A DNA stretch of 64,000 nucleotides from JAOUJD01 sp963811265. Its GTDB lineage: Bacteria > Pseudomonadota > Gammaproteobacteria > Burkholderiales > Burkholderiaceae_F. Location: assembly GCA_963811265.1 (NCBI GenBank), contig CAWEQS010000026.1:248001-312000 (forward strand), read 5' to 3'. The notes beneath the pieces are model-generated. The model made no database searches and was not told the origin of the DNA. It saw nothing but the letters and a program-made list of their open reading frames with translations. Both the position numbers and the translations under genes were made by a program. How positions within the stretch are numbered: the first letter of the stretch is position 1; each line of letters begins with the position of its first letter. Below are positions 9,154 through 18,605 of the stretch, in pieces.

Positions 9154-11346
9154 ATGTCCAGCGAAGCCAAGTGCCCATTCACCGCGACGCACGGCGGCCG
9201 AACCACCGTCGGCGCCCAGTCGAACAGCGACTGGTGGCCCAGCCGGTTGAATCTCAGGATCCTGCACCAGCACTCCGCGAAATCCAATCCAATGGGCGAG
9301 CGGTTCGACTACGCGGAGGAGTTCAACAAGCTCGACCTCGCCGCGCTGAAGAAGGACCTTTACGCGTTGATGACGGATTCGCAGGATTGGTGGCCGGCCG
9401 ACTGGGGCCACTACGGCGGGCTGTTCATCCGCATGGCCTGGCACAGCGCAGGCACGTACCGCACGTCGGACGGGCGCGGCGGTGGCGGCACCGGAAACCA
9501 GCGCTTTGCACCGATCAACAGCTGGCCCGACAACGGCAACCTCGACAAGGCGCGCCGGCTGCTGTGGCCGATCAAGAAGAAGTACGGTAACCGGATCTCC
9601 TGGGCCGACCTGATGATCCTGGCCGGCAACTGCGCGCTCGAGTCGATGGGCTTCAAGACCTTTGGCTTCGGCGGCGGTCGCGAAGACATCTGGGAGCCTG
9701 AAGAGGACATCTACTGGGGACGCGAAGACACCTGGCTCGGCGACAAGCGCTACAGCGGGGACCGTGAACTGGAGAACCCGCTGGCCGCCGTCCAGATGGG
9801 CCTGATCTACGTGAACCCCGAAGGCCCGAACGGCAATCCCGATCCGGTGGCGTCGGGCCGCGACGTGCGTGAGACCTTTGCGCGCATGGCGATGAACGAC
9901 GAGGAGACCGTCGCGCTGGTGGCCGGCGGCCATACCTTCGGCAAAGCACATGGCGCCGGCGATCCGGCGCTCGTCGGCCCCGCGCCCGAAGGCGCCCCGA
10001 TCGAGGAGATGGGCCTGGGCTGGAAGAACACCTTCGGCACCGGCAAGGGCGTGCACACCACGACCAGCGGCATCGAAGGCGCGTGGAAGCCGAACCCGAC
10101 GACCTGGGACATGGGCTACTTCGACATGCTTTTCGGCTACGAGTGGGAATTGACCAAGAGCCCGGCGGGCGCTCACCAGTGGGTGGCGAAGGACGTCAAG
10201 CCGGAGCACATGATCCCGGACGCCCATGACCCGTCGAAGAAACACCCGCCGATGATGACGACGGCGGACTTGTCGCTGCGCTTCGATCCGGCCTACGAGA
10301 AGATCTCGCGCAGCTTCCACAAGAACCCGCAGGCCTTTGCCGACGCCTTCGCCCGCGCCTGGTTCAAGCTCACCCACCGCGACATGGGCCCGCGCGCCCG
10401 CTACCTCGGGCCAGAGGTGCCGGCCGAAGCCCTGATCTGGCAGGACCCTGTTCCAGCCGTGGACCACGAACTGGTCGGCGAACAGGACATCGCGGCGCTG
10501 AAGGCCAAGGTGCTTGCCTCGGGCTTGTCGATCTCCCAGCTGGTGACCACGGCCTGGGCGTCGGCTGGTACGTTCCGTGGCTCGGACATGCGCGGCGGCG
10601 CCAACGGCGCGCGAATTCGCCTGGCACCTCAGAAGGACTGGGAAGTCAACCAGCCGGCTGAACTGGCCAAGGTTTTGCATAGGCTCGAGGCAGTCCAGAA
10701 GGAGTTCAACGGCGCGCAGTCCGGCAACAAGAGGATTTCGCTGGCCGACCTCATCGTGCTGGCGGGCTGCGCCGCAATCGAAGAGGCGGCGAAGAAGGCG
10801 GGCCACGCGATCAAGGTGCCCTTCGCGCCGGGACGTACGGACGCTTCGCAGGAGCAGACCGACGTGGAGTCGTTCGCCGTGCTCGAGCCGATCGCCGACG
10901 GTTTCCGCAATTACCTCCGCGCCGGCGTCAAGACTCCAGCCGAGGAACTGTTGCTGGATCGCGCCCAGTTGCTGACCCTGACGGCTCCCGAGATGACGGT
11001 GCTGGTAGGCGGCCTGCGTGCCCTCAATGCAAACGCGGGGCAATCCCGGCACGGCATCCTCACCAGCGCGCCCGGATCCTTGACGAATGACTTCTTCGTC
11101 AACCTGCTCGACATGAATATCGAGTGGCGGCCTTCCTCGACCGACGGTGTGTACGAGGGCCGCGATCGCGCCTCGGGCCAGGTCAGGTGGACAGGCACGC
11201 GGGTCGATCTGGTCTTCGGATCGAACTCCGAGCTCCGGGCGCTTGCCGAGGTCTATGCCAGCGACGACAACAAGGCGAAGTTCGTCAGGGACTTCGTGGC
11301 CGCCTGGAACAAGGTGATGAACCTGGATCGTTTCGACCTTGGGTGA
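9154..11346 (+). CDS. katG: Catalase-peroxidase KatG
   Basis: Bifunctional heme catalase-peroxidase destroying hydrogen peroxide. It is 730 residues, the normal two-domain length. The distal catalytic triad is Arg93, Trp96, His97 in FIRMAWHSAG. The Trp-Tyr-Met crosslink needed for catalase activity is conserved as Trp96, Tyr220 (MGLIYVNPEGPNG) and Met246. The proximal heme ligand is His261 in AGGHTFGKAHG. The C-terminal domain repeats the fold without heme ligands (TTAWASAGTFRGSDMRGG). A GAGGAG ribosome-binding site sits upstream. No oxyR is next to it. Confidence 0.98.
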   Translation: MSSEAKCPFTATHGGRTTVGAQSNSDWWPSRLNLRILHQHSAKSNPMGERFDYAEEFNKLDLAALKKDLYALMTDSQDWWPADWGHYGGLFIRMAWHSAGTYRTSDGRGGGGTGNQRFAPINSWPDNGNLDKARRLLWPIKKKYGNRISWADLMILAGNCALESMGFKTFGFGGGREDIWEPEEDIYWGREDTWLGDKRYSGDRELENPLAAVQMGLIYVNPEGPNGNPDPVASGRDVRETFARMAMNDEETVALVAGGHTFGKAHGAGDPALVGPAPEGAPIEEMGLGWKNTFGTGKGVHTTTSGIEGAWKPNPTTWDMGYFDMLFGYEWELTKSPAGAHQWVAKDVKPEHMIPDAHDPSKKHPPMMTTADLSLRFDPAYEKISRSFHKNPQAFADAFARAWFKLTHRDMGPRARYLGPEVPAEALIWQDPVPAVDHELVGEQDIAALKAKVLASGLSISQLVTTAWASAGTFRGSDMRGGANGARIRLAPQKDWEVNQPAELAKVLHRLEAVQKEFNGAQSGNKRISLADLIVLAGCAAIEEAAKKAGHAIKVPFAPGRTDASQEQTDVESFAVLEPIADGFRNYLRAGVKTPAEELLLDRAQLLTLTAPEMTVLVGGLRALNANAGQSRHGILTSAPGSLTNDFFVNLLDMNIEWRPSSTDGVYEGRDRASGQVRWTGTRVDLVFGSNSELRALAEVYASDDNKAKFVRDFVAAWNKVMNLDRFDLG

Positions 11347-11423
11347 TCGCGGATGAAGGCCGCGGCCGCGCGATCGGCAAGTGGGCCAAAGGCTGAACGC
11401 ACGCCGCCGCCTCCAGAACAGCA

Positions 11424-11450
11424 AAGGGCCCCTCGGGGCCCTTCTGCGTT
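11424..11450. terminator. Hairpin between convergent katG and DEAD-box helicase
   Basis: A perfect 9-bp stem AAGGGCCCC-TC-GGGGCCCTT lies between the two convergent genes. The tail is T-poor in both directions (CTTCTGCG on plus, TTTGCTG on minus), so it may be a weak bidirectional terminator or an mRNA 3' stabiliser. Confidence 0.6.
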
Positions 11451-11474
11451 GCTTCGGAGAAGATCTGCTTGCCG

Positions 11475-12935
11475 CTACTTCTTCCTGCCACCCAGCAGCG
11501 CAGACACCCGACCTGCCGGGCGTTGCGCAGTATCTGCGGGCTCCGCACCAGCGGTCTTCACTTCCTCGGTGCCGGCAGTGTCCGTGGCACTCGGCTCGTA
11601 CGGCTTCGAGAAGAAGTCGTCCACTGGCGGCCTGGGTGCCGACCGGCTCGGTGCACTGCTGCGGGCACTGCGATCGCCGCGGTCGCCACGGCCACGTCCT
11701 TCACCCCGATCACGCGCCTCGCCACGGTCCCGGCCCTCGCCCCGGTCGCGTTCCGGGCGTTGCCGCGGCCGCTCGACGCCGGCCAGCGTGCGGACCTCGA
11801 ATTGCTGCTTCGTCAACCGCTCGATGCCCGCCACGGCGCGATCGTCCGATCCGGTCATCAGCATGATGGTCAGGCCGCTCGCGCCGGCACGGCCCGTGCG
11901 GCCGATGCGATGCACGTAGTCCTCGGACTGGAACGGCACGTCGTAGTTGATGACGACCGGCAGTTCGACGATGTCGAGTCCCCGCGCCGCGACGTCGGTG
12001 GCGACGAGCACCTCGATCGTGCCGCTCTTGAAGCCCTCGAGCGCCTTCATGCGCTCGTCCTGCGTCTTGTCGCCGTGGATCGCGTCCGCGTTGACGCCTG
12101 CCTTCTGCAGTTGCCGCGCGAGGCGGCGGCACTCGATCTTCGCGTTGACGAAGACCAGCACCTGGGTCAGCCGGCCACCGTCGGGCCCGCGCGTGCGCAG
12201 GATCTCCAGCAGCGCGTCGGTCTTCTCCGATTCGTGCAGCTTGTAGACCTCCTGCTTGACGTTGTCGGCGGTGGCGTTGCGCGCCGCGGTCTCGATCAGC
12301 TGCGGACTGCGCAGGAAGTTCGCGGCGAGCTTCTTGATCTCCTCGGAGAACGTCGCCGAGAACATCAGGCTCTGCCGTTCCTTCGGCAGGAAATTGAGGA
12401 TGCGCGAGATGTCGGGCAGGAAGCCCATGTCGAGCATGCGGTCCGCCTCGTCGAGCACGACGATCTGCACCTGCGACAGGCTGGTGTTCTTCTGCTCGAT
12501 GTGATCGAGCAGCCGTCCCGGCGTGGCGATCACCACCTCGCATCCGCGGCGCAGGGCCTCGGTCTGCGGCTTCATGTCGACGCCGCCGTAGACGACCGCG
12601 ACGCGCAGCGGCGACTTCGACGCGTACTTCTTCATGCTTTCCGCGGTCTGGTCGGCCAGTTCGCGCGTCGGCTCGAGGATGAGTCCGCGGACCGGGTGAC
12701 GCGCCGGCGACATGCTCGCACTCGCGTGCGCCATCAGCCGCTGCAGCATCGGCAGGCCGAAACCCGCCGTCTTGCCGGTGCCGGTCTGGGCCGCGCCCAT
12801 CACGTCGCCGCCGCGCAGCACCACCGGAATCGCCTTCGCCTGGATCGGCGTCGGCGTCGTGTAACCCATCTCGGTGATCGCAGCGAGCAGCTGCGGGTCG
12901 AGGCCGAAGTGCGTGAAGTCTTTTGGGTCGGACAT
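11475..12935 (-). CDS. rhlE: DEAD-box ATP-dependent RNA helicase, RhlE type
   Basis: RNA helicase of 486 residues. The Q motif region is FTHFGLDPQLLAAI...TPTPIQ, Walker A is AQTGTGKT (49-56), the DEAD box is LDEADRMLDMGF (from 161), the SAT motif is MFSATF, and motif VI is HRIGRTGRAG. The tail from about 395 is an Arg/Asp/Glu/Gly-rich set of DRGEGRDRGE-like repeats that probably binds RNA, then a short hydrophilic end VSALLGGRKK. It probably acts in ribosome assembly or mRNA turnover. The start is the ATG of MSDPKDFTHF; no strong Shine-Dalgarno is visible. The symbol is by best family match (RhlE versus other DEAD helicases is not certain). Confidence 0.9.
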   Translation of the reverse strand: MSDPKDFTHFGLDPQLLAAITEMGYTTPTPIQAKAIPVVLRGGDVMGAAQTGTGKTAGFGLPMLQRLMAHASASMSPARHPVRGLILEPTRELADQTAESMKKYASKSPLRVAVVYGGVDMKPQTEALRRGCEVVIATPGRLLDHIEQKNTSLSQVQIVVLDEADRMLDMGFLPDISRILNFLPKERQSLMFSATFSEEIKKLAANFLRSPQLIETAARNATADNVKQEVYKLHESEKTDALLEILRTRGPDGGRLTQVLVFVNAKIECRRLARQLQKAGVNADAIHGDKTQDERMKALEGFKSGTIEVLVATDVAARGLDIVELPVVINYDVPFQSEDYVHRIGRTGRAGASGLTIMLMTGSDDRAVAGIERLTKQQFEVRTLAGVERPRQRPERDRGEGRDRGEARDRGEGRGRGDRGDRSARSSAPSRSAPRPPVDDFFSKPYEPSATDTAGTEEVKTAGAEPADTAQRPAGRVSALLGGRKK

Positions 12936-12993
12936 CAAAGAGGCCGGGATACGGCCAGGAAAGTGGCGACAGGCGCCGATATTCGAAGGGGGG

Positions 12994-13072
12994 TGGTGGG
13001 CCCCCCGGGAGTCGAACCCGGCACCGACGGATTATGAGTCCGTTGCTCTAACCAGGCATGAGCTAGAGGCCC
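12994..13072 (-). tRNA. ileX: tRNA-Ile(CAT), lysidine type
   Basis: A full cloverleaf on the minus strand: acceptor GGGCCTC/GGGGCCC, anticodon stem ACGGA/TCCGT with loop CTCATAA (anticodon CAT at 13034-13036), T arm CCGGG-TTCGACT-CCCGG and encoded CCA. CAT with this body (GGGCCTCTAGCTCA, anticodon loop CTCATAA) is typical of the AUA-reading isoleucine tRNA modified by TilS rather than methionine tRNA. The D-loop is 11 bases (ATGCCTGGTTA). It lies 16 bases after the rpoD stop on the same strand, so it may share the rpoD transcript. Confidence 0.88.
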
Positions 13073-13088
13073 ACTGGGGTTCAAGACA

Positions 13089-15379
13089 TTACTCCAGGAA
13101 ACTCTTCAGCTTGTCGGAGCGGCTCGGGTGGCGCAGCTTGCGCAGCGCCTTCGCCTCGATCTGGCGGATGCGCTCGCGCGTGACGTCGAACTGCTTGCCG
13201 ACTTCCTCCAGCGTGTGGTCGGTCGACATCTCGATGCCGAAGCGCATGCGCAGCACCTTGGCTTCGCGCGGCGTCAGCGAGTCGAGCACGTCCTTCGTCA
13301 CGTCGGACAGGCTGTTGTACTGCGCGGCGTCGACCGGCGCGACCGTCGAGGTGTCCTCGATGAAGTCGCCGAGGTGCGAGTCGTCGTCGTCGCCGATCGG
13401 CGTCTCCATGGAGATCGGCTCCTTCGCGATCTTCAGGATCTTCCGGATCTTGTCCTCCGGCATCTCCATCTTCACCGCGAGCGTCGCAGGATCCGGCTCC
13501 TGGCCGGTCTCCTGCAGGATCTGGCGGCTGATCCGGTTCATCTTGTTGATCGTCTCGATCATGTGCACCGGAATGCGGATGGTGCGCGCCTGGTCGGCGA
13601 TGGAGCGCGTGATGGCCTGGCGGATCCACCACGTGGCGTACGTCGAGAACTTGTACCCGCGGCGGTATTCGAACTTGTCGACCGCCTTCATCAGGCCGAT
13701 GTTGCCTTCCTGGATCAGGTCGAGGAACTGCAGGCCGCGGTTCGTGTACTTCTTCGCGATCGAGATCACGAGACGCAGGTTGGCCTCGGTCATCTCGCGC
13801 TTGGCCTTGCGGGCTTTCGCTTCGCCGGTGGCCATCTGCTTGTAGACCTCGCGCAGGTCCTTCAGCGGCAGCACGACGCGCTTCTGCAGATCGGACAGCT
13901 TGCCCTGCAACTCCTGGATCCCGGGCAGGTTGCGGCGCAGGACCTCGGAGTACGGCTGGCCGGAATCGGCCTCGCGCGCCGCCCAGCGCGTATTGGTCTC
14001 GTGGCCGGGGAAAGTCTTGAGGAAGTGCGTGCGCGGCATGCCGCACTTGTTCACTGCGATCTCGTAGATCTGCTTCTCGATCGAACGCACTTCGTCGACC
14101 TGGCGTCGCAGCGTGTCCGACAGCCGCTCGACCATCTTGGCCGTGAAGCGCAGGCTCATCAGCTCGTCGAGGATCTTCTGCTGGGCCTTGAGGTATCCCG
14201 GCGACTTGTAGCCTTCCTTCTCGAAGGAGACCCGCATCTTCTCGAACAGCTTCGCGACGCGGTCGAACTTGTCGAGCGCGCGAACCTTCAGTTCGTCGAG
14301 CTGCGCGGCCGTCATGCCTGACGCGCCGATGTCGGTCGTCTCTTCGCCTTCCTCGTCTTCGTCGTCGCCGCCGGCGGTCGGGAAGTCCTCCGCGGTCGGG
14401 TCCATCAGGCCGTCGACCACCTCGTCGATCGGGATCTCGCTCGCGCGGATCCGCTCGCCGTGCGCCAGGATCTCGGCGATCGTGGTCGGGCAGGCGGAAA
14501 CCGCCATCACCATGTGCTTCAGGCCATCTTCGATGCGCTTCGCGATCTCGATCTCGCCCTCGCGAGTCAGCAGTTCGACCGAGCCCATCTCGCGCATGTA
14601 CATGCGGACCGGGTCGGTCGTGCGACCGAACTCGGCGTCCACGGTCGTCAGCGCCGCCTCGGCCTCTTCCTCGACGTCGTCGTCGTTGGTCGCGGCCGGG
14701 ACGTTCTCGTTCATCAGCAGCGTCTCGGCGTCCGGGGCCTGGTCGAAGACCTGGATGCCCATGTCACCGAACGTGCTGATGATCGAGTCGATCGCCTCGG
14801 CGTCGACCAGGTTGTCGGGCAGGTGATCGTTGATCTCGGCGTACGTCAGGAAGCCGCGCTCCTTGCCGAGCTTGATCAGCGCCTTCAGCTTGTTGCGGCG
14901 GGCCTCGAGGTCTTCCTCGGTGCCGTGATAGCTGCGCTCGAGCGCTTCCTTCAGCGCCTTTTCCTTGGCGCGGCGGTCCTTGGCGCGCAGCTTCGTCGCG
15001 CTCATCTTCTCGACGATCTGCACGCTCGGGTCCGCGGCATCGTCGCCGGCCTCCGGCACGGCGGCATCGCCGCCCATCAGCTGCTCTTCAGTCTGCTTCG
15101 GCTTGCGGCCCGGACGGCCGCGCGGCGCGGGTGGGGCAGGCGGAACGGCGGCCTTGGGGAGGGGCAGCTTCGCGTCCACCGGCGCGGCCTTGCCGTTGCC
15201 CTTGGGCAGGGCCTTGGCAGCCGGAGCCTTGGCGGAGCCTTCGCAGCCGGAGTCTTCGCAGCCAGCGACTTGGCCGGGGAGGCCTTCACCTCGGCCTTGA
15301 GCGGCGGCTTCTTCGCGGCCTTGCCAGTGTTGCTCGTCGAGCTCTTCGCCTTCACCGCCGTTGTCTTCTTCGTCACCAT
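13089..15379 (-). CDS. rpoD: RNA polymerase primary sigma factor RpoD (sigma-70), with apparent frameshift near N-terminus
   Basis: Housekeeping sigma factor. Region 1.1 starts around LKALIKLGKERGFLTYAEINDHLPDNL; region 1.2 is DPVRMYMREMGSVELLTREGE; region 2 has NLRLVISIAKKYTNRGLQFLDLIQEGNIGLMKAVDKFEY and the YATWWIRQAI -10 contact helix; region 4 ends DVTRERIRQIEAKALRKLRHP. The N-terminus MVTKKTTAVKAKSSTSN runs into an Ala/Lys/Pro-rich leader and breaks at about 15233 inside repeated AKAPAAKA codons; adding one base joins it to PVDAKLPLPKAA and gives 763 residues. Without repair, translation could start at an internal GTG (15179), 696 residues, with an intact region 1.1. It is the last gene of the rpsU-yqeY-dnaG-rpoD series. 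Confidence 0.95.
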
Positions 15380-15826
15380 CGTTTCATCCTGTTCGGGACG
15401 CGCTGCCCGTGCGCGACGCCAGTCACACTGCTGCTCGGTCATGCAGCGACCGCTGCGCCCGGGAGGCGCGAGTCGAAGGCTGCAAGGACATCATTGGGTT
15501 CATTTGCGTCTTCTCAACGGCACCGGGACCGCGCTCGGGCGAGCCCACTCCGGCGGCAAATCGAGAATGCATCGCAGTGCGCGTGCGGGACGTCGATCCC
15601 GCGTCGAACAGGCGTCGATTCAATCGATCGCGCCTAATTGGCTTGCGCTTTCACGATGAACTGCCACTACGCGCCACCGATCTTCACGCGATCTCCTGGG
15701 CGCCAGCGCTTCGTGTCGCTTGCCGTGCTCAGTCGCGAGCTACGGCAGGAACGAAACCGCTGAAAATTCAACAGTGTAGCAGATAAGTACCGTCAGACCC
15801 GAAAAAAGTTCCCGAACCGGACAGAC
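15380..15826. other. dnaG-rpoD intergenic region
   Basis: A 447-base gap on the minus-strand transcript between dnaG and rpoD. I see no conserved reading frame in either strand. A TACACT hexamer (minus strand, 15773-15778) in an AT-richer patch just after dnaG could be a -10 element for an rpoD promoter, but no good -35 is at the right distance. The rpoD ribosome-binding site is the weak AGGATG before the start. Confidence 0.35.
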
Positions 15827-17611
15827 TCACCGATGGGGGTTCTCCGGGGCCTCCGACCGGGCACGCAGATACGCCTGATCGGCGAGGCGATAGGCCTCGA
15901 GCGCCTCCGCCGACAGGTCCTGCTGGTAGGCATTCAGGCGCTCCGAGCGCACCCGCTCGAGCCGGCGCAGGCGCAGCTTCCCGAACGCCTCGGCGAGGAT
16001 CTGCCGGGCCGTTTCGACGTCGGTTTCGAGCTCCATTTCCTGTGCGGCCAGGGCCTGATACGCGCTCGCATGTTCGCTCTCGGCGAGCAGTTCCATCAGG
16101 GCGCCGTGACTCAGCGCACCTGCCGCACCCGGGCCTTGTCCGACCGACGCGCTCGACACCTCGATGATCTCGCGGTCGGCCTGGTCTTCGCCGGCGCCGT
16201 GCTCTTCGGTCAACATGCCGAGGAATTCACTGGCGAGCTGCGGATGCACCAGCAGCTGCTGCAGAACCCGGCGCTTGAGATCGTCGACCTCCATGTGCCG
16301 CGTGCGCCGAGCCATCGGCGCCGGTCGGCTCGGTGCGGCGCGCCGCAGGCCGAACATCGACGCGACCTCGTCGGCAGGCAAGCGCGCCGCATCGGCGACT
16401 TCCCTCAGCAGCTGAGCTCGCATCGCGCCGGGCGCCATCGAGAGCAGCAGCGGCTTTGCGGCCGCCACCAGCGCGGCGCGATCCTCCGCGGTGCCGAGCG
16501 GACTCCCGCCCGCCAGCGCACGGACGAAGAACCGGGACAGCGGCAGCGCATGCTCGAGCTCGCCCTCGAAGCCCTGCTTGCCGTGCGCCTTGATCAAGCT
16601 GTCCGGGTCCTCGCCCTCGGGCAGCAGCAGGAAGCTCGCGCGCTTGGTATCGGCGATCACAGGCAGCGTGGCCTCGAGCGCGCGCCGCGCCGCCTTGCGG
16701 CCGGCCGCGTCGCCGTCGAACGCGAAGACGACGTGGTCGGTGATCCGCAGCAGCGCGCTCACGTGCGCCCCGGTGATCGCCGTGCCGAGCGCCGCCACGG
16801 ACTCGCCGAAACCTGCCTGCGCGAGCTGGATCACGTCCATGTAACCCTCGACCACGATGGCGCGGCCCGCCTGCCGGATGGCATCGCGCCCCTCGTACAG
16901 ACCGTAGAGCTCCTGGCCCTTGTGGAAGACCGGCGTCTCCGGCGAGTTCAGGTACTTCGGCTCGCCCGCGCCCATGATCCGCGCGCCGAAACCGATGACC
17001 TGACCGCGCGGATTCCGGATCGGAAACATGATGCGGCCACGAAACCGGTCGTACCGCTTCCCTTCGTCGGAGATGACGAGGCCGGCTTCCGCAAGACGCG
17101 GGTCATCGTAGTTCTCGAAGGCGGCGCGCAGCGGCTGCCACGCATCCGGCGCGAAGCCGAGCGCGAAGCGCGCGGCGGTCTGCCCGGTCAGGCCGCGTCC
17201 CTTCAGGTATTCGACCGCCGCCTCGCTGGTCTTCAGCTGCTTGCGGTAGAACTCCGCCGCCTGCGACAGCAGCTCGGTGAGCGCGCGCGTCTTCGATTGC
17301 GCCTCGCCCGCGCGCGGGGATTCCTCGGGCACCTGCATGCCGGCCAGCTGCGCGAGTTCGCGGATGGCGTCAACGTACCCGAGGCCGCGGTGCTCCATCA
17401 GGAAGCCGATCGCGCTGCCGTGCGCGCCGCATCCGAAGCAGTGGAAGAACTGCTTCGACGGACTGACCGTGAACGAGGGCGACTTCTCGCCGTGGAAGGG
17501 ACAGAGCCCGAGGAGGTTCTGCCCGGCTTTCTTCAGCTGGACGTAGCGGCCGACGACATCGGCGATGTCGACGCGGGCGAGCAGGTCCTGGATGAAGCCC
17601 TGGGGAATCAT
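15827..17611 (-). CDS. dnaG: DNA primase DnaG
   Basis: Synthesises RNA primers for replication; 594 residues. The N-terminal CHC2 zinc-binding domain has Cys37, His40, Cys58 and Cys61 (LCPFHGEKSP ... HCFGCGAHG). The Toprim core shows AIVVEGYMDVIQL (about 255) with the catalytic Glu and the FAFDGDAAGRKAARRAL motif. The C-terminal helicase-binding region (from about 430) is less conserved, with LKRRVLQQLLVHPQLASEF. MIPQGFIQDLLARVDIADVV matches the family N-terminus, so I chose this ATG although an in-frame start 24 bases upstream exists; neither has a clear Shine-Dalgarno. Confidence 0.96.
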   Translation of the reverse strand: MIPQGFIQDLLARVDIADVVGRYVQLKKAGQNLLGLCPFHGEKSPSFTVSPSKQFFHCFGCGAHGSAIGFLMEHRGLGYVDAIRELAQLAGMQVPEESPRAGEAQSKTRALTELLSQAAEFYRKQLKTSEAAVEYLKGRGLTGQTAARFALGFAPDAWQPLRAAFENYDDPRLAEAGLVISDEGKRYDRFRGRIMFPIRNPRGQVIGFGARIMGAGEPKYLNSPETPVFHKGQELYGLYEGRDAIRQAGRAIVVEGYMDVIQLAQAGFGESVAALGTAITGAHVSALLRITDHVVFAFDGDAAGRKAARRALEATLPVIADTKRASFLLLPEGEDPDSLIKAHGKQGFEGELEHALPLSRFFVRALAGGSPLGTAEDRAALVAAAKPLLLSMAPGAMRAQLLREVADAARLPADEVASMFGLRRAAPSRPAPMARRTRHMEVDDLKRRVLQQLLVHPQLASEFLGMLTEEHGAGEDQADREIIEVSSASVGQGPGAAGALSHGALMELLAESEHASAYQALAAQEMELETDVETARQILAEAFGKLRLRRLERVRSERLNAYQQDLSAEALEAYRLADQAYLRARSEAPENPHR

Positions 17612-17732
17612 GGTGGTCGACGAAAGTGTACGCACCGGTCTTGCCGATGCGCGCGCACCCAGGTCGACGACTCAATCGAGAGCCGGCCCTTCGGCGCCGC
17701 GTCGCGACAACCAGGCCGCCGTGCGGGCAGCG

Positions 17733-18176
17733 TCACGCAAGGCGCTGCTTCACCAGCGCGGAGGCTTTGCCCATGTCGGCCCGGCCCGCGATGCGCGGCT
17801 TCAGGACGGCCATGACCTTGCCCATGCCCTGCGGGCCGGCGGCCCCGGACTCGGCGATGGCGGCGTCGATCGCCGCTGCGAGTTCGGCATCGGACATCTG
17901 CTCCGGCAGGTAGCCGGACAGCAGGTCGAGCTCGGCCGTTTCCTTGTCGACGAGGTCCGTGCGGCCCGCCTTCGCGAACTGCTCGATCGAGTCCTTGCGC
18001 TGCTTGATCAGCTTCTCGACGATGCCGAGCACTGCCGCGTCGTCGGCGACGATGCGCTCGTCGACTTCCTTTTGCTTGATCGCCGCCTGCAGCATGCGTA
18101 TGGCGGACAGGCGCGCGGCGTCCCGGGCACGCATCGCGGCCTTCATGTCCTCGGTGATCCGGTCCTTCAGGCTCAC
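17733..18176 (-). CDS. GatB/YqeY domain-containing protein
   Basis: A 147-residue YqeY-family protein, all helical, related to the C-terminal domain of the amidotransferase subunit GatB that binds tRNA. It begins SLKDRITEDMKAAMRARDAARLSAIRML and has QRKDSIEQFAKAGR and a C-terminal MGKVMAVLKPRIAGRADMGKAS. It starts with GTG seven bases after a very strong GAGGAGG. In proteobacteria it commonly sits between rpsU and dnaG, as here; its job is not settled. Confidence 0.92.
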   Translation of the reverse strand: MSLKDRITEDMKAAMRARDAARLSAIRMLQAAIKQKEVDERIVADDAAVLGIVEKLIKQRKDSIEQFAKAGRTDLVDKETAELDLLSGYLPEQMSDAELAAAIDAAIAESGAAGPQGMGKVMAVLKPRIAGRADMGKASALVKQRLA

Positions 18177-18202
18177 GTGAACCTCCTCAAAGTGTTCTCC
18201 AG

Positions 18203-18231
18203 AAAGCGAAAGCGCGCCCGTAGGCGCGCTT
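18203..18231 (-). terminator. Hairpin between rpsU and yqeY
   Basis: A 9-bp stem AAGCGCGCC/GGCGCGCTT with a 4-base loop, followed on the minus strand by TCGCTTTCTGG. It sits between rpsU and the downstream yqeY-dnaG-rpoD genes, where an attenuating terminator is known in E. coli. It probably lowers downstream expression relative to S21. Confidence 0.6.
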
Positions 18232-18254
18232 CATGTGCCGGTACCGCTGCTCTG

Positions 18255-18467
18255 CTAGTACATCTTCTTCGGCAGCATCTGGCTGCGCAGGCGCTTGAAG
18301 TGGCGCTTGATCGCAGCGGATTTCTTGCGCTTGCGCTCGGCTGTAGGCTTTTCGTAGAACTCGCGCGCACGCAGTTCGGTCAGCAGACCGCTCTTTTCGA
18401 TGGTGCGCTTGAAGCGGCGCAGGGCCACTTCGAAGGGTTCGTTTTCCTTGAGTCGGATGGTAGGCAT
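18255..18467 (-). CDS. rpsU: 30S ribosomal protein S21
   Basis: A 70-residue basic ribosomal protein, the usual length. It begins MPTIRLKENEPFEVALRRFK and ends in an Arg/Lys-rich stretch RKRKKSAAIKRHFKRL then KKMY. It is the first gene of the macromolecular synthesis operon. The start is preceded by AGGATC. A promoter candidate lies about 50 bases upstream. Confidence 0.97.
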   Translation of the reverse strand: MPTIRLKENEPFEVALRRFKRTIEKSGLLTELRAREFYEKPTAERKRKKSAAIKRHFKRLRSQMLPKKMY

Positions 18468-18512
18468 CTGGATCCTGAAATTGAGCGCCGGCACGGAGCT
18501 GTCGAGCCCGCA

Positions 18513-18542
18513 ATTCTAGCCCGAAGCCAATTGGCGAGACAA
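18513..18542 (-). promoter_or_regulatory. Candidate sigma-70 promoter for rpsU operon
   Basis: On the minus strand TTGTCT (18537-18542) and TAGAAT (18513-18518) are separated by 18 bases, placing a transcription start a few tens of bases before the rpsU ATG. Based on hexamer match only. Confidence 0.5.
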
Positions 18543-18605
18543 GTCAACGATTTAGGCCGCAAATGGCCCCGGGGCCGTGCCGGGACGCTCCCGTAAACTC
18601 GCCGG

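Noticed and set aside
13032..13038. CAT anticodon read as elongator methionine tRNA
   Set aside because: The body and CTCATAA loop fit the lysidine-modified isoleucine tRNA, which must be present to read AUA. Not absolutely excluded.
12994..13072. Unusual 11-base D-loop of tRNA-Ile(CAT) as a possible damaged gene
   Set aside because: All stems pair and the loop size is within the known range; the same CATGCCTGG type D-loop is plausible for this tRNA in the group.
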